Source: Sophora flavescens (Eukaryota > Streptophyta > Magnoliopsida > Fabales > Fabaceae). From it: a stretch of 64,000 bases of DNA. Made by a program: the position numbers and the translations under genes. Positions 62,323-64,000 of the stretch are shown piece by piece. Position 1 is the stretch's first letter; every line of letters starts with the position of its first letter. The stretch lies in the NCBI GenBank assembly GCA_030762895.1, contig CM061065.1, forward strand, positions 71,098,200-71,162,199, in the 5' to 3' direction. The notes under the pieces were generated by a model. The model did not search any database. It saw nothing but the letters and a program-made list of their open reading frames with translations, and was not told where the DNA came from.

Positions 62323-64000
62323 ATGTCGAACTCGACCCAGGTATTTCTTCTTCTCCAAGTTTTGTATTCTCCAAAAATACTTGTTCAATGATGAATACTT
62401 GTTCAATGATGAATACTTGTACTGCGTTCTCCAAGTTTTGTATTCTGATTTCTGACTGTTCTCCAAAAATACTTGTACTCTTCTTGTTGGCTTGTTGCTG
62501 ACTTGCTGCAAAAAAAATTAATTTTTCACTGAACATGTTCCTATTGTAGGAATTACCAAGTGGGAATGCTCCTGAAAATAATCCTAATTTATCTACCAAT
62601 GCCCCTAATACACAATCATCACATGGTGAATCAGCAGAAGGCTCCACTGCATTTCGTGGGAAAAGTGATCCTGCTTGGGAGCATTTTACATTTAGAAAAA
62701 AAGGGAGAACTAATGTATACACTTGCATTCATTGTGGAATAAGTTACAGAGGAGGAGGCATAAACAGAATGAAGCACCATCTTGCGGGTATATCTGGTCA
62801 AATAAGCTCTTGTAAGAAAGTTCCTCACGATGTTCGTCACCAAATGATTGAGTTATTGAAAGGTATTAAAGAAAAAAAGAAGACTAACGACCTCAATGAT
62901 GCATATGATGGTAGTAATGAGGGGGAAGTACAAGAAGTTCAACCTTCCCCAAATATTGCATCTGTTTCTACTCCCAACAAAGGAAAAAGAAAAGCTGATG
63001 TTCAAATTGGTGGTTCTTTTGCTCCAAGGACAACTCCTGGCTCTCAACCAATTATAAAAAGTGTAATATCTGGCAAGGCTGCATGTTACAAAGCTGGGAT
63101 GGTAATTGCTAGATGGTTTTTTGATGCTAACATTCCATTTTATGCAACAAAGTCACCATATTTTCAAGAAGTTGCGGATGCAATTGCTGCTATTGGCCCC
63201 GGTTATAAAGTTCCGTCTTATCATGATCTACGGGTTAACTTGTTGGGAGATTGCAAGAAAGAATGTCAATTGCTTGTGCAAAGTTATCGAGCCAATTGGG
63301 CTAAGAGTGGATGTACAATCATGGCTGATGGATGGACTGACCAAAGACAAAGGACGTTGATAAACTTTCTAGTTTATTGTCCTAAAGGTACAACATTTGT
63401 GAAATTTTGAGATTCCTTAATAAACATGATAGTCCATTTAATTTTTATTTGATAAGATTTTTACTTTATTATTCCATAGGGATAGCAAATGTGAAGTCTA
63501 TTGATGCATCGGATGTTGTGAAAGATGTCGCGACTTTGTGCAATATGTTTTCCGAAGTTATTGAATGGGTTGGAGTTGAACATGTTGTTCATATAGTGAC
63601 AGATAATGCATCTAACTATGTAGCTGCTGGTAAATTGGTGCATGAAAAATATGAAACCATTTTTTGGTCTCCTTGTGCTGCCCACTGCTTGAATCTCCTT
63701 TTGAAGGATATTGCTAGTATGCCTCATGTTGCAGAGCTTGCCAAAAAAGCTTTAAAGGTAACTGTGTTTCTATACAATCATATAGTATTCTTATCTTGGC
63801 TAAGAAAAAGAGAAGGTTGGAAGGAAATCGTACGTCCAGGAATGACTCGATTTGCTACTACTTTTATCACATTGAAAAATATTCATGATCATAAGCATGA
63901 TTTGCAAGCATTGGTTGTGGACAAACACTTTACTAGCCATAAGTTAGCAAAGGGTACAGCAGGAAAAGCTGTCAGTGCTATCATTTTGGATAATAAATTT
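62323..64000 (+). CDS. hAT transposase, BED finger and DUF659 region, partial
   Basis: Predicted exons: 62323-62340 (MSNSTQ), 62550-63387, and 63480 to beyond the edge. Introns 62341-62549 and 63388-63479 have GT/AG borders and keep the frame. Exon 2 has a BED zinc finger (WEHFTFRKKGRTNVYTC, CIHCG, MKHHLAG, then C) at about residues 35-80. The start of the catalytic DUF659 core follows: ANIPFYATKSPYFQEV, CTIMADGWTDQRQRTLINFLV. Exon 3 has VKSIDASDVVKDV, VVHIVTDNASNYVAAG with the second catalytic Asp, FWSPCAAHCLNLLLKDI and GMTRFATTF. No stop is seen up to the edge, so the gene may be intact. The C-terminal dimerisation domain is out of view. Confidence 0.85.

Larger units (their letters stand above)
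61691..64000 (+). mobile_element. Autonomous-type hAT DNA transposon, 5' part
   Basis: It starts near CAAGGTTTTGAAAATCGG, followed by a dense run of ACCGG/CCGGT repeats (61700-61862), the subterminal style of a plant hAT group. A pyrimidine-rich leader with a 42-bp tandem repeat and a transposase gene follow. The right end lies outside the window, so inverted repeats and target duplication cannot be checked. Confidence 0.8.

Noticed and set aside
61958..62728. Long minus-strand frame of 256 codons with repeats
   Set aside because: It lies antisense to the hAT leader and exon 2. The repeats come from the 42-bp tandem repeat, and no protein family fits.

Overview
The window is nuclear DNA of a dicot plant, most likely a legume. 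The legume guess rests on Athila/Calypso-type Ty3 elements, a soymovirus-like viral copy and the style of the MITEs, and it is not proven. Nearly everything is repetitive. I recognise one intact host gene: a four-exon 2-oxoglutarate/Fe(II) dioxygenase at 37295-41932.

Left part, 1-34414: one L1-type LINE on the minus strand, 5'-truncated and cut into three pieces. A Cassandra TRIM with 5S rRNA-like LTRs (2533-3416) splits its reverse transcriptase. A pol-less Athila-like Ty3 element, called O1 here (5142-33189, exact TSD TCTTC), splits its ORF1. O1's 5' LTR is itself broken by I1 (5496-27863), a protein-less element that looks like a large solo LTR. I1 in turn holds two more Athila-like elements: I2 (6740-13673, TSD AGGAT, gag-protease only) and I3 (14407-26421, gag-pol plus an Athila-ORF-like gene in the env position). 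Nesting is therefore LINE > O1 > I1 > I2 and I3.

Middle, 34415-42336: the 3' end of a Ty1/copia element, AT-rich intergenic DNA with foldback MITEs and microsatellites, then the dioxygenase gene. Its second intron (2.4 kb) holds at least five foldback or CACTA-like MITEs and a possible SINE.

Right part, 42337-60115: a nearly full-length endogenous caulimovirid of soymovirus-like gene order. It carries small ORFs, coat protein, protease-RT-RNase H, transactivator/viroplasmin, an intergenic promoter with TGACG motifs and a TATA box, movement protein, further small ORFs and a tRNA-Met primer site. The transactivator and movement protein frames are intact, while the coat protein and pol are broken. 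The coat protein gene is split by a fairly intact Athila-like element, I4 (43632-53630, minus strand). I4 is flanked by a 321-bp duplication of viral sequence instead of a 5-bp TSD.

Right edge: a short unassigned stretch, a MITE and the 5' part of an autonomous hAT transposon (61691 to the edge, + strand) with a three-exon transposase.

Cross-cutting signal: the LTRs of O1, I2, I3 and I4 each carry, just upstream of the TATA box, an array of bipartite GC-rich palindromic units with a pitch of about 60-75 bp. The sequence differs between families but the layout is the same, and I3 carries a second seven-unit array in its 3' internal region. I consider this and the viral copy the two most unusual things here.
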